Assembly (NCBI RefSeq): GCF_041296385.1
Contig: NC_091014.1
Coordinates: 63,744,578 to 63,808,577, forward strand
Reading direction: 5' to 3'
Origin: Aphelocoma coerulescens
Taxonomy: Eukaryota; Chordata; Aves; Passeriformes; Corvidae
DNA length: 64,000 bases
Below the pieces are notes generated by a model. It was not told the origin of the DNA. It saw only the letters and a list, made by a program, of their open reading frames with translations, and ran no database searches. Of this stretch, positions 35,501 through 47,000 are shown piece after piece (the stretch's first letter is position 1; the number at the start of each line of letters is the position of its first letter). Position numbers and translations under genes: made by a program.

Positions 35501-38500
35501 AGTACAGATCAATACAGTTAATGACATGTAAAGACAATCTTCTCATAATCCTGTAGAAATAAAAAAAGCAGGTCTGCAGACCCACCACTGTGGAAAAGCA
35601 GGGACTGACTACAAAGTATGCTGCCAAACAGGTGGTTTGGGCTCTTCTGGACTGCCTGGGTCCATCACTGCTGAACCTGTGGGATGGTGGGATCACTTTG
35701 CTGGGAAACCTCCCTGTGTCACATATGGGCAGGGTGTCACCCCGTAGGTGGAAGCTGAGGCAGTGGCATGAGGAGCAAAGTAGTTTTCCTAGGAGATCAC
35801 AAGGACAAATTACCCTTGGCAAGATATCCCCAGGGTCTGTACTGGCTTGGGAGAACAACGCTGGTCAGGTTAACGGGGGGAAAAGACAACTTGGGAAGAG
35901 TTTCCTTGCAGTGAGGGCATGGGGCTTCCATTTGGTGCATCTGTACCTTGTGTCAGCAGAGACACTCCTGATTTTTATGTGTTGGAATGTCAGCAGGATC
36001 CTACCGAATGTCCTCAGCACTCTGCCCTTGCATGGACTTTTGTTATGTGTGAGGTTCCTCTGAGACATGTTCTACGTCATCATCAGCTCTCATTTACCTT
36101 TTAATTGAGTGTGTGTTTATCCTGGTGGAGGATTTTGCCTTTGTTGTGTTCAGTGACCTTGGACTGATCTGAGACCTCCATCCAAGTAGCTCTGCAGTCT
36201 GCAGAGAAAAACTGAGCAGCTTCCTCCAGTGGTGCCCCTGGTGTCCATGTGTGAGTGTTTATACACACATGCATTGTCTTCCTTTCCAGCTCCTTCTTTC
36301 TGTCCTCTTTTTCCATTTGGTTCTGCTTTGCATTTGATTTGCAATGTGTTGTCCTGTTGTGAGTATTGCTCATGCATGTTGAGTTAGAGTTCCCCAAGGA
36401 GTCTGTCTGGCATTGGAAAATTAAGTTTTTTTGGCTTTTGCACTCTCAAAGCCCTTTATTATAAGCTGGTGGTTTTGCTCCTGGGTAGTAGGACGTTGGG
36501 AAGAGCTGAAACATGGCACTGCTGAGAATCAATTAGTGTAAAAACTGCACTAGTACCCAACTACATGCTGATTACTCTGCCCCCAAAGGCAAATGTGTTT
36601 GCAGTTTAGGTCACAAGTGAAACAAACCTGTTGACTCTCATTCTAACATGTCACTCTTATGGACTTTCTTCTCCACCCAGTGCTTACCTCTAGACGTGTG
36701 ACTTTTCTTGTTGAGAGCTGGGAAAAATGTTTTGAACCAGCAGATCCCTCTCTTCCTCTTCCCCAAGAAAATAAGGAAATTGTCTTGCAAGTACCAAGCT
36801 GATTTATTTAACAGTGTTTCGGTTTGGCAGATAGCAACAAGGAGACTGTGGTTCTACTCACAGTAGAAAGATAGTATCTCATCTTAAATCTTCAAATTGG
36901 ACTTACTCTACACACGAGATCTGAGTTTGTCCTCAGTGTTTGCTGTGGAGATATGAGAAATGTCTTGCACATCCCAGGCATTGATTTCTTTTCCTTTAAA
37001 AGTCCCTATAACTCTGGCTTTGCTTCCACACTTAAAAGATTCACACACTAAATTGAAGAATAAACTCTGATTCTAGTTACAAGATGATCCTAATTAGTTA
37101 AGGAATGTATCAGCCTCTCTGCTGCTGAATAACTCTGCACACCCCAGGAGTGTGGTAATGGTTAAATATTCTGCCAGTCTGGAGATGAGCAGCTTTTGGG
37201 GTTTGTAGGATTCCAGAAAAGAAAGAAGTGAAGAAGCCATATCAGATGAGGATCCTGCTGCATGCAGCCAAAGGCAGTGCCTTTTGTGGTCACCTATCCT
37301 CTCTGACTGTTTACAAAACTCACTATTTGCCCTCAGTTATCATTACACTTTGACCAGGAGAAGAGATCTCCTTTTTACACCCAGCTATGTGGCACCCAGG
37401 CCCTACTGGCAGGCAAAGGGTGAAAACTACAAGGAGGTACTTTCTTCCTTTCCCCGTGTCCATTTCTGTCTACCCAAAATTGCATCCTAATTCTGGCTGA
37501 TGTCTTGATATGGCCACTTGCCTTTTCCTCCACAGAACACATTATACACTCTTGTAAAGCCTCTTGGCAGCTTTGTGGTATGAAAACATGATAGAAATCC
37601 AAAGGGCATTCTTTAATGTAAGACTGTAAAAATGTAACAGAGTCCATCCCACTTTGTCTCTTACTATTTTCCCTATTTCTCTTGTGGGCACAGCATTAGG
37701 GAAAGTTGGATGTATGTCCTTTCTGAAACACATTCCTATTCCAGATGCTTACTCTTGGAGAAGATGAAGCTCTGCCTCCCTGTGGGGAAACAAATTCATC
37801 TCCCCATGCAGTGCAGGGTGGGGTGATGTCGGCACGTTGCACGATAACTGTGCCAGTGCCTCCTTGTTGCTTCACTGGCTAAATGTGAGCACGTACATGC
37901 CCAAGGCTGCTGCACTCCAAAGCCCTGTGCTCTGCCCTGAGCTTGTGTAACAACAGGGAATGCCAGGTAAGTCCAGGCTCTAATGAACTGCTGTGGCAAC
38001 TGCTATGCTGCTGGGGATGTTAGCACATCACCTGGGTTTCTGCTGACCAGACCAGCTCTTAGTCTGCTAAAAGTGTTGCATCATTTGTTCTCTAGCTGTA
38101 AAGTCACTTGTGCCTAGCTGAAGCAAACGTCTTTGGTCTGTATTTCACTTCACTTTGCAGCTATACAGGGTCACAAACAACTCAGGTTATTTACCACAAA
38201 AGTGAGTAAATTTTCCCAGTACATGATTGGGTCTATTCTTGTCATGTGTGAGTGCTGTTAGAGCAGGAGGTGCTGGAGCCCCCTCTGTCCATGCCTGACC
38301 CTTCCAGTTGGAGCAGGGCTGTACATGACCATTCCAATGATGTGTTTCACATCCGGCAGTGAGGCCAGTAAGACTCTGAAATGTGCTAGATAGAAGCAGA
38401 TCCTACTAATGGGGTTGTGGTTTGTTTTTTTCTCTCTCCTTGTGCAGCTGCTGGTGGAATGGGTTTCCCAAGCTCCCATCTGTAGGCCTGTTTATTTCCC

Positions 38501-40544
38501 CATGAAAACCTTTTCTTTGTGGGGCAAGTTGGAGAACAATGGGGAGCAATGGTCTGAAACTGAGCAGAGTGGGGGGAAAAAGTAGGCTATATGTCAGTAG
38601 CAGTTTCATAACTGATGGAAACTAGTATGGGAGCATTTGCCCCTGGGAAGAGGCTGAATCTTTTCTCATCAGATACAGATGAGGAAATGCAAAGGAGGAG
38701 GAGGAGGATTCTATTAAAATTAGAGGGGGGAGGAATTTGATGGCATGACTTGGGCTGGAGGAACTCTCACAATACTGCCTTATTTAATCAGTATAGGTCG
38801 AAGATTTGATTATATGGTATTCCATGTTAGAGAGGTTTCAGTATATTGTCTTCCTTACATGTACAAGGTCACCTGCTTTATTAGAATCTCGAGTGCTACC
38901 TGACCTCTGGGATGGGGATGCCTGGAAAAAGCAGTGAGCTGCAAAGGGGCTGGTGTGAGCATTTAAGCTAAGCACTGGTTGACATTTGCAGTTGTAGAAA
39001 ACAAGAGCTTTGCCAAACCTGGCCTGAACGTTGGCTGTGACTGGAGAATTGCACCTGGTCAAGTTACAGTGCAAAAATTTGTACAGTGCTACTGTTAAGC
39101 AGTTGAGCCTTGTGAGCTCTATTTAGGGCTTGTACTTGTGAAGCAACTGGAATAACATGTTGGGTATGGTGGTAACTCCTCCTCTCTGGCACTTGAATTT
39201 AGACTTGGATTTTATTCAGTTTTTTGCCCAGGACCTCAGCTGTTTGCAAAGGGGTAAAGCAGGGCTTGTGATAGAGGTTCTGAACACCCCATGGTGCAGA
39301 ACTCCACCTGACCTTGGGATTGTCCTTAGACTTGCACCAGGAGGTTTCTAATATAGCTGAGGAGAAAGAAGGCACATCTCCCCCTCTTTTGTTTGTTATT
39401 TCCCCCTCTGGTCTAAGTGGGTAATAGAATAAAATGGGAATTGCCCTTGGGTAACCTCCAGGAAGCAGAATTCTCTTTTGTTGGCATGGCTTTATGAATG
39501 GATTTATAAATGCTACATGAAGGCCAGCCCTGATGAAGGGGCCTGACTTCTCCAGTGGTGTCCACTGAGCTCATGCTGGGATGCATTTGCACTTGAGTCT
39601 ATTGGGAGCCTTCCCTGCTCCTCTTGTGAAGTAGTCATCCCTGTCCCTCTTTGTCTCAGCTCTGAGGAGCACACCATGACCATACAGAAGAGTTTCCGTG
39701 AACTGTACGCTCTGGCATTTTCCTGTTCCAGTCACTCCAGGGATAATAAATAGCAGTGGTAATAAATAAAAGCAGATGCTATAGACTGAAGCTTATGTAT
39801 GACACATTTTCCAACGTACACACGTTCTAGTACATGAAGTACTCTCTCTCTGCGTGTATGGTTTAGTTTCTTCTCTGATACCCCTCCAGTGTACTCCTTC
39901 TGTGGCAGGAAACTGGGGTGCTTGGGCTCAGGAGAGAGGCAAAATAGCCTTCTGCAGATGTGGGTATGGGCAGATGCACCTATAGGCTGCAAACTTGTGG
40001 TCTGAAAAAGAAATTCGTGCTGAAGGAGTCAGTCTTCCTTACTCCAGTGTACGTGCTTCTGCCTTCATGTTTATAAGAATTTTTAAGTGAACAGAAATTT
40101 TCTTGGGTTATTATCAGTTAGTGCAGCATGAAAGAAGTTTAAGGGATTTTTAATCTCATGAGATGAGGACCTCCCTAGCTGTAGTTCCAGGTTGTGTATG
40201 CAATGCTAGGTAACACCACCCTTGAATAGCAAGTACAGTGCAATAAAAGTGTCATACACTGTCTTGTGTTTTACTGAGGTCCTAGGCTGAGGGGGGGTGT
40301 GTGTGTGGGAATATGAACATGCTTGTAACACTTTAGGGCTTGAACTAGTTCCATGTGGAGCCAGCTGGGGTGTACCTATGGAATAAAGCTCACACGTGCA
40401 GCTGCAGAACACTCTGGTCAGAGTTAAATGGGCTTCACTGCATGAAGCAGTGCACAAACCTAGTCAATATCAACAAACGTGCATATCTATCAGATTCAAT
40501 TAGTTCACCACTCTTGACTTTCTCTTACTTGATCTAAAAAGAAA
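29579..40544. other. Intergenic region downstream of AKR1D1
   Basis: No gene recognised. A 112-codon minus frame at 30189-29851 next to the LTR-like block, a 171-codon minus frame at 35858-35343 and a 157-codon plus frame at 36063 back to 35590 overlap no splice sites or motifs that I recognise. TRIM24, which follows AKR1D1 in the human genome, is not represented by any RING, PHD or bromodomain exon here. Confidence 0.5.
30957..30994 (+). repeat. Poly(A)/GAA tract
   Basis: A run of about 22 A followed by GAAGAAG and a further A run. Simple sequence; no parent element identified. Confidence 0.85.
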
Positions 40545-40615
40545 ATGGTGCTGGTTTGGACCATGTGACCCCTCTGTGGTCTCTTCCAACTTTACCCATT
40601 CTGTGATTCTGATTC
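40545..40615 (+). mobile_element. CR1 LINE terminal fragment
   Basis: A short remnant, CTGTGGTCTCTTCCAACTTT followed by ATTCTGTGATTCTGATTCTG, corresponding to the last bases of a CR1 element and its tail repeats. It lies just beyond the likely AKR1D1 poly(A) site. Confidence 0.7.
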
Positions 40616-40871
40616 TGCCTCACACCTGCTGAAGTGTAATGTTTTGTTTCAGATTAAGTGAAGAATATTCCATTAAGTGGAACCAATTTGGCTTAAACTA
40701 GTGAACCTGTTTTTAGGAGAAATCTTCAGTTTTATCAGTGGTTGGTCTTGAGCCTTCAGTGTTCAGCATTAAAGCCTGCTAAGCCAAAACCAGAAATTCA
40801 GTGAATTAAATAGATTTGATCTTCAGTAGCAAAAAGAGACTGACAAGACAAAAAGAAATAAATGTAATGTT

Positions 40872-40877
40872 TTTAAT
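40872..40877 (-). terminator. AKR1D1: Putative AKR1D1 poly(A) signal (ATTAAA)
   Basis: An ATTAAA hexamer on the minus strand about 97 bases after the stop, followed within 15-35 bases by T-rich and TG-containing sequence. It is the nearest recognisable signal. A longer 3'UTR using a later site is possible, as the human 3'UTR is longer. Confidence 0.4.
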
Positions 40878-40973
40878 GCTGATTTGAACAGCCTCACACG
40901 AAGACAAAGCATCAAATGTTGAGTCTCTCCCAGCAAAGCCTAACAGCACTGGCTGTCCAGACCCACCTTGTTT

Positions 40974-41016
40974 TCAGTATTCATCATTGAAGGGATACTC
41001 TGGATGGTCACGCCAC
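40974..41016 (-). CDS. AKR1D1: AKR1D1 exon 9, C-terminal coding part (43 bp)
   Basis: After a CTCCACAG acceptor, one base completes Met313 and 13 codons [13 protein letters not shown] follow, ended by TGA at 40976-40974. Length and sequence match the human C terminus except Asn for His near the end. This short exon is separated from exon 8 by a 3.3 kb intron. Confidence 0.93.
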
Positions 41017-44000
41017 CTGTGGAGAAGTCAGATTGGACAAGTGAGCTCCTTGAGTGAAGCAGGATATCAAATCACTGCAGTTGTCCTGTGCCCAGCAAAC
41101 CTCTTCCTTGTGATATATATGTGCTCTTCATGGAAGGCTCTTCTACTTATTCAGAAGATGTTCTGCCCTGAATAACTGTACCTGCAGAGTTGGAAGCAAA
41201 CCTGTGTATTTAAGGAGAGGACAGTGAAGGAGCATTTTTCAGGCCTACAGGCTGCATACCTTAAGGAGAGATGGGGAAAACCAACAAGAGCCTGGATGTC
41301 AGCTATTCTCACTATTTAACTCAGGTGAGTAGAAGTGTTTTAGGCAAGGGGGATGGCTTCACCATGTGTGCATTGTGGAAGGGGAAGACTTTGTTCAGAT
41401 GTCTAGAAAGATCCCTAGAAATAAGGGCTATATATGAAGAAGAGGTGGAGGCACCAGACTGTTCTACTTTGTCTTATGCCCTTAGAGCTGGCATGAACAG
41501 GTCTGGGATGGTGCTTTCCCCAAGCAGCTGCCATACCTAAACTAGGTCTGTCTGTCCTCTAGCTCAGCCTACATGTAGATGCTCTGCCAGCATCTACAGT
41601 GGCCAAGAATATACAAATAAGCTTTTGGATGAGCCAGTTCAGGGAAGAAAGGGATGTTCATGGGTGCATCCTAACAAAGGTAGAGATGTTTCAGGCTTTG
41701 TTTTAGAATCTGCATGCTCAGGGAAGATGCACAATCCAAGATCATGATAAAAGGCAAGAAGAAAATTCCCAGGGTCAACTTCAGGTGAAAAAATAACGCC
41801 GTGTTTGCCCATTATTGGCAGACTTGAGAGAGAGGTAGCTGTTTTCTGTAGTGGGTTTTCTTGTTTGTTTGAGAAGATGATGCTAAATCACAAGCCCTGG
41901 CTTGACAAACACTTTCCATTAGCTAAATGAAAAATTTCTGAAGAGCATTCTCAGGTGCACCATGGCAGCTGGCTGCCTTGCCTTACAGCAGAGCACAACA
42001 AATACTGGCATTTATCCAGCTGTGAGTCGTTCCAGTCTGGGAAGGACACATTTCACAATATTGAAGGTAACTAACTGGAAGGCATCAAACATTTTGAATT
42101 GGTTGTGTCAAAACATTTCATTCCGATATTCAGCCAAGATCAAGTGTTTACACATTAACAGATTGAGTTGGTTGAAAAAAAAAAAACCCAAAAAACAAAA
42201 CAAGCCACAACACTTTGGCTTGTTTGACTTCAGTATAATGTGATAATGTCTGAGTTGCCAGTGTCATTATCTCTACTTTTCATCTGTAGAGCATGCTTGC
42301 TAATCAGATCTCACATATTCAAAAGTCTGAGTCCTTTGAGTGAAAATGATTCACTTGGAGGAGTCACTGCAGCTTGGCATAACTGGTAAGGAAAAACATC
42401 CTTAGCAAAGAAGGGGAGCATAAGATAACTTAATGTAAAACTTGCCCTGCACAATGCTTCTAGATTTCTCCAAGAGGACAAGAAACAATTTCAGATTAAG
42501 ATTTCCTGAAGTACTCATATTTCTATAAAACCTCAGTTTTCTTCTCAGATGCTTAACTTGTTAATTCATTCCACTGATTGCGTTATCCTGTTTGTATGGG
42601 CTTACTCATACCATCAGAACAACAGGTTTGCACACAGTACCCTTATGGTAGCTGATAATAGGAAGAATCAGAGAAAAGCTGGATTTTTTCCATTCCTGCT
42701 GGCATTTGCATCCCAGCAGTCAAAGGTTTTGCACGAAGTTGACTAACCAAAAGTCTTTCTGTATCTTGGTTTGACTTTTTCAGATACATATTGCTGGATG
42801 AAATAAGAAATGTGTTTAGGCTAATTTGTCTGATGCAGTGTCAATTCCAGACACTTCAGTGTGGTAACGCACAGCAGGCATATATATCTATATATATAAA
42901 TCTATATATCTGCTCCTTACATGGCAACATCACTGTTCTGATAAGGTTTTTTCATAGCTGAGATCAGACTGTACTTAAACATTTTTCCCCAATGTGGAGC
43001 TCCAGTGAAAACTAGACCTCCCAATGTCCATCCTATGCATCCTGTTTTCCTTATCCTTGGTGGCCTGCTGTGACCAATTTCAGTCTAATAAAGCAAAGCA
43101 TTTAATTTATTAGGTTTTTAGATTGGTGGCTTAGAAAGTTCTTCTCCTGTGGGCATTTGCAGCCTTTAACTTTGTTTCTGGAAAATGCTCTTGCATTTGC
43201 ACCAAGGTTACATTTCGTGTATATAATTTTTAAAATCTGAATGCTGCTATAACTCAATTTTGCTATATAAAACCAAAGTGTTTCAGATACCAAAACACAC
43301 TTAAGAATCTCTGAGGCCATTTGTGAGAAGTCTTCTCGAACTAAGTACTGCTAATTGATGGAAGGCTATTTTAAATTTTAAGGAACTAAAGCTTCAGAGC
43401 ACCTGGCTGAGCTTAAATGTGAAAGATGAACTCCATTATGATGCTTTTAACTTAGCGAATATTTTGAATCATATTATGCAGCACAGTAAGTGGTTTGTTT
43501 CTTTGCAGCATTTCCCCATATCTTTTCAGCAATGGTCAACATTTTAGAGTGCTACTGATGCTGTTACCAATGCTTTTCATTTCATGCTACAGTTTGGCAG
43601 GACACAGATAATCCAAAGTAAAAAGAGAAAGGCATGGAAATTAATCTCTAGCATTTGGCTACATACTGAGTGCCCCGAAAAGGGGAAAACAAAGTTTGGC
43701 CATAAACCACAGATGCTTTTGAACTGAAGGAAAAACAAACAGCCTCATCCTCTGGAAGAAGGGATGTTGGGCCAGTCTGAGTTTTCTGGGATAACACAGC
43801 CTTCAGGTGAAGCAGAACTATATTGGGTGGTAAGCTTTAGATGACAAGCAGTAAGAGATCAAGCCTTGTTAGCTCTCGGAAGCGATATCTAGGACGTGGT
43901 CTAGCAGTCAAACAAGATTCCTTTTTTCCTTAGAAGAAGGCACAACTCAATTTTATTTGAATTTCAGCTCCAATATCCACACTTCTAGACAGGGATGATG

Positions 44001-47000
44001 CTACGCTTTATCAGTATCTGAGACCATCATTTTCACATAGCAGAAAGAGTTTAAGGAAATGGAGTAGAGATGGAATAGCCAGATATAGTCACTTTCAACT
44101 AGGTGGGCTTTGGCAACCTGAGCTGTAGGCAAGAATTTTACACTTATTTTTGCAACAGGTCTGGGAGCATATTCAGGCTGCATTAAAAGTCTGTCATGTT
44201 TAAGCCTTACCTTAAAATAAGGTCGTTTATGCAAAAGTTAATATTAAAAGGAAGTGTTGGGGTTTTTTTTAATTCTCTGAAAGGACAGGAATGCTCTGCG
44301 AGGATCTAGGATTTCTCCTGTACTTACATTAACAGTTCCACATAACGAACATTTTTGTTCAGGGCTTCGATTTCTTTCATCTCTTTCTCAGTGAGGGAGA
44401 AGTCAAAGATCTAATGGAGGAGATGTTAGGAATGTGTTAGCATTTCTTGTCACAATCAACCTTCATATGTTCCAGATTCCAGAAGTACAATCCCTCCTTC
44501 TCCCTGTATCTCTCCCACAAACCCATGCTTACTTGCATTTGCAGGAGTCTCGAGGACATGAATAAGACCAGTCACATTTGCTTACACCCTTTTTGCAAGA
44601 AGGGGAAGGTAGTTTGGCAATACTGAGCCACCAGCTTTGAAAGCAATGTATTTCCAGGGAAAGCAGAGAGCAGTGCTGCAAGGGATGCAGGAACAAATTC
44701 ATCTTATTTGTGGGTGGTGTCAAGCCAGGTGTTTTCTGGTGGCGTGGTTGTGAACCTCTCTGTCACAGTTGTATGCAGCACCCTGCCCTAGCACAGCTGT
44801 CCCATACCTGAAGACAGGGCAGAACAATCAGGGATTCCTGAGCTCCTGCAGCCTTGGGCTGCTGACCTGCTGAGTTACCTCATCTCGCTTGTGCTCCTCA
44901 CTGCAGCAGCTGGTGCTCTGGGACACACCCCCAGCTGGAGCTTTAGCTGCTCCAGAGGGTTAAAAGACACCAACATTTTCTCTATGCATTGCTCTATTAT
45001 TGTCACATCTTGTTACCATTTAGCAGTGGGGACAAAAAGCATCAAATGCGGCAAAGTTTGCCATTGGTCAAGTCCTACATATTTCTACAGAAAGAATGGG
45101 GGGATTACCTTCTATAGGGGCTAAGCCAATGTAAGTGGATTTGTCCATGTACTACTGGGGTATGAATTTACCTGGAAATTCTCTCTGATGCGTTGTGGAT
45201 TGAAACTTTTTGGGATGACCACCACCCCTCGCTGGACGTTGAACCGTAAAGCAATCTGTGCCGCAGTCTTGTTGTACTTCTTGCCAATGGCATTCAGCAC
45301 AGGATCCTTCAGTAAAGGAGGGGAGGACACATTTACCCTGGAAGAAAAGTGGGAAGAAAAAGAAAACAAAAAACCTCCTCATCTTTACTGTCAAAACATA
45401 GGGGCATCTACTCGTTTGTGGACAGAACAGTGCACCTTTTGACAAGTAGGGTGAAAGACGGGAGAAAAGCTTTGGCTCTTAGGTTGGCAGGTTGTCAAAG
45501 GCAACTTCCTACGTGATGTCCTAACGCTGACTTAGTTTCTCCTTCCTCACCTAAGCCTCACACACTCCCAGTTCCAAACACTTGCCTTCTGTTAAAGGAG
45601 ACCTAAGGCAACCTCCTCTGCAGACACCTGGCATTCTTTGATGACAGCATGCAGCAGGAGTGTTGAAAGTTTATGCTCACAACAGTAATATTTAGACACT
45701 GAAGTTCAAAACCACTTTAAAAAATGAGGGCAGAGGTATTCTCCACAGGAGTGGAGAACTATGTTTCCCTGGATATTGTCCTCCTCCCTAACATGGGGAC
45801 TTACCATGATTCGTCCCTTGAGGTTCCCAAAGGGCTGTACCCAACAATAACAATGTCATGTTGTCTGCAAAATTCTAGGAGTTTGGGTTGGGTGAAGTAG
45901 GGGTGGCATTCTACCTACAAGAGTAACATAGAAAGAAGGATTAATCAACAGGGCAAGATAGAGAAGCAGAAGATATCCCAGATTTTGTGAGATCTACAGA
46001 CTAGGTGATGCTTTCAGGAAAGGATATGTGTAAGTTAGGGAATAGGAAAACATAATCTGTGGTTATTATTCTAATTATACATTTCTGGGTGATTGATTTT
46101 TTGGGTTTGTTTTTTTTTTCTTGATGGACAGCAGATTAACAGCTGCAACTATAATTTGACTGCAGGGAACTTTTGTTGGCCCCCAGTGGAAAGGTTGCAA
46201 TAAATGGGGGTTATGGAGGTGAGGGAAGCTCACTAGACAAGTAGACTGAGAAGGCAACCCATCACATGTGGGTCAGTTCTCCATTTTTCTGCCTCTTGCA
46301 TTCAGGATGACTAACCTGATGTTGTTTTTAGGGAAGTGTTGGCATAAATTGTCCCAGTTAGAAAGGTGGAGGGCGTGTACAAAAGGTGAGATTATGACCT
46401 TGTTGCGAGCTCTGCTCTCCCACATTGCAAACTGCTCCCTCACAGGCATGGATTTTCTGGCTGTGATCTCAGACTCTGGGAAACGGATGTCTAAAAGGTG
46501 ACAGAGCAACCGCTGTTTGCAGTGGTTACTATCTGGCAAGTCTGAAGCTATCTGGCACATCTAAGCTTGATGGCCAGCTGCCCTAAGCTGGCCTTAATTT
46601 TTTGCCTGGTTTTCCTCGACCCCAGGAAGCATTAGCAATGCTCAGTGCAGTCTTAGGGGCACGCCAGAAACAGCAATTGCGTTTTGCACCCGCTGGGCAT
46701 GTTAATACCAGGGAAGGGTGCTGGAATTTCCTATTCTCACAGGCAGCCCTTCCCTCCAGGCCAAATGCAGAAATGAAAGCTGTGGCCAGCCTCCTTGCCC
46801 TGCCTCATGGCCAGTCCAGCCCTCCAAGACACGCGCTGGGAGTGGGAAGCTGGTCCCTGTTGGTCCCTGGCCTCTTCTCTATTACTGCTCATGTGGATAT
46901 TTGTTTGTGCCAGACGAGTCAGAAGAGCTTCCCAGTGATTTCTAGGAAATGCAGTGACCTGCCAAATGCCAGAGCCAAAGGTACTGGGCACTCAGATGGG

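Noticed and set aside
40653..40700. Frame reading LSEEYSIKWNQF, similar to SEEYQKVWNLF in the PARP12 catalytic domain, after a TTTGTTTCAG acceptor.
   Set aside because: It hits a stop five codons later, the phase does not fit the 12487-12524 block, and it is 28 kb away. Most likely chance.
43855..43930. CpG-containing stretch tried as a tRNA-like fold.
   Set aside because: No T-loop or anticodon stem could be made; not a tRNA.
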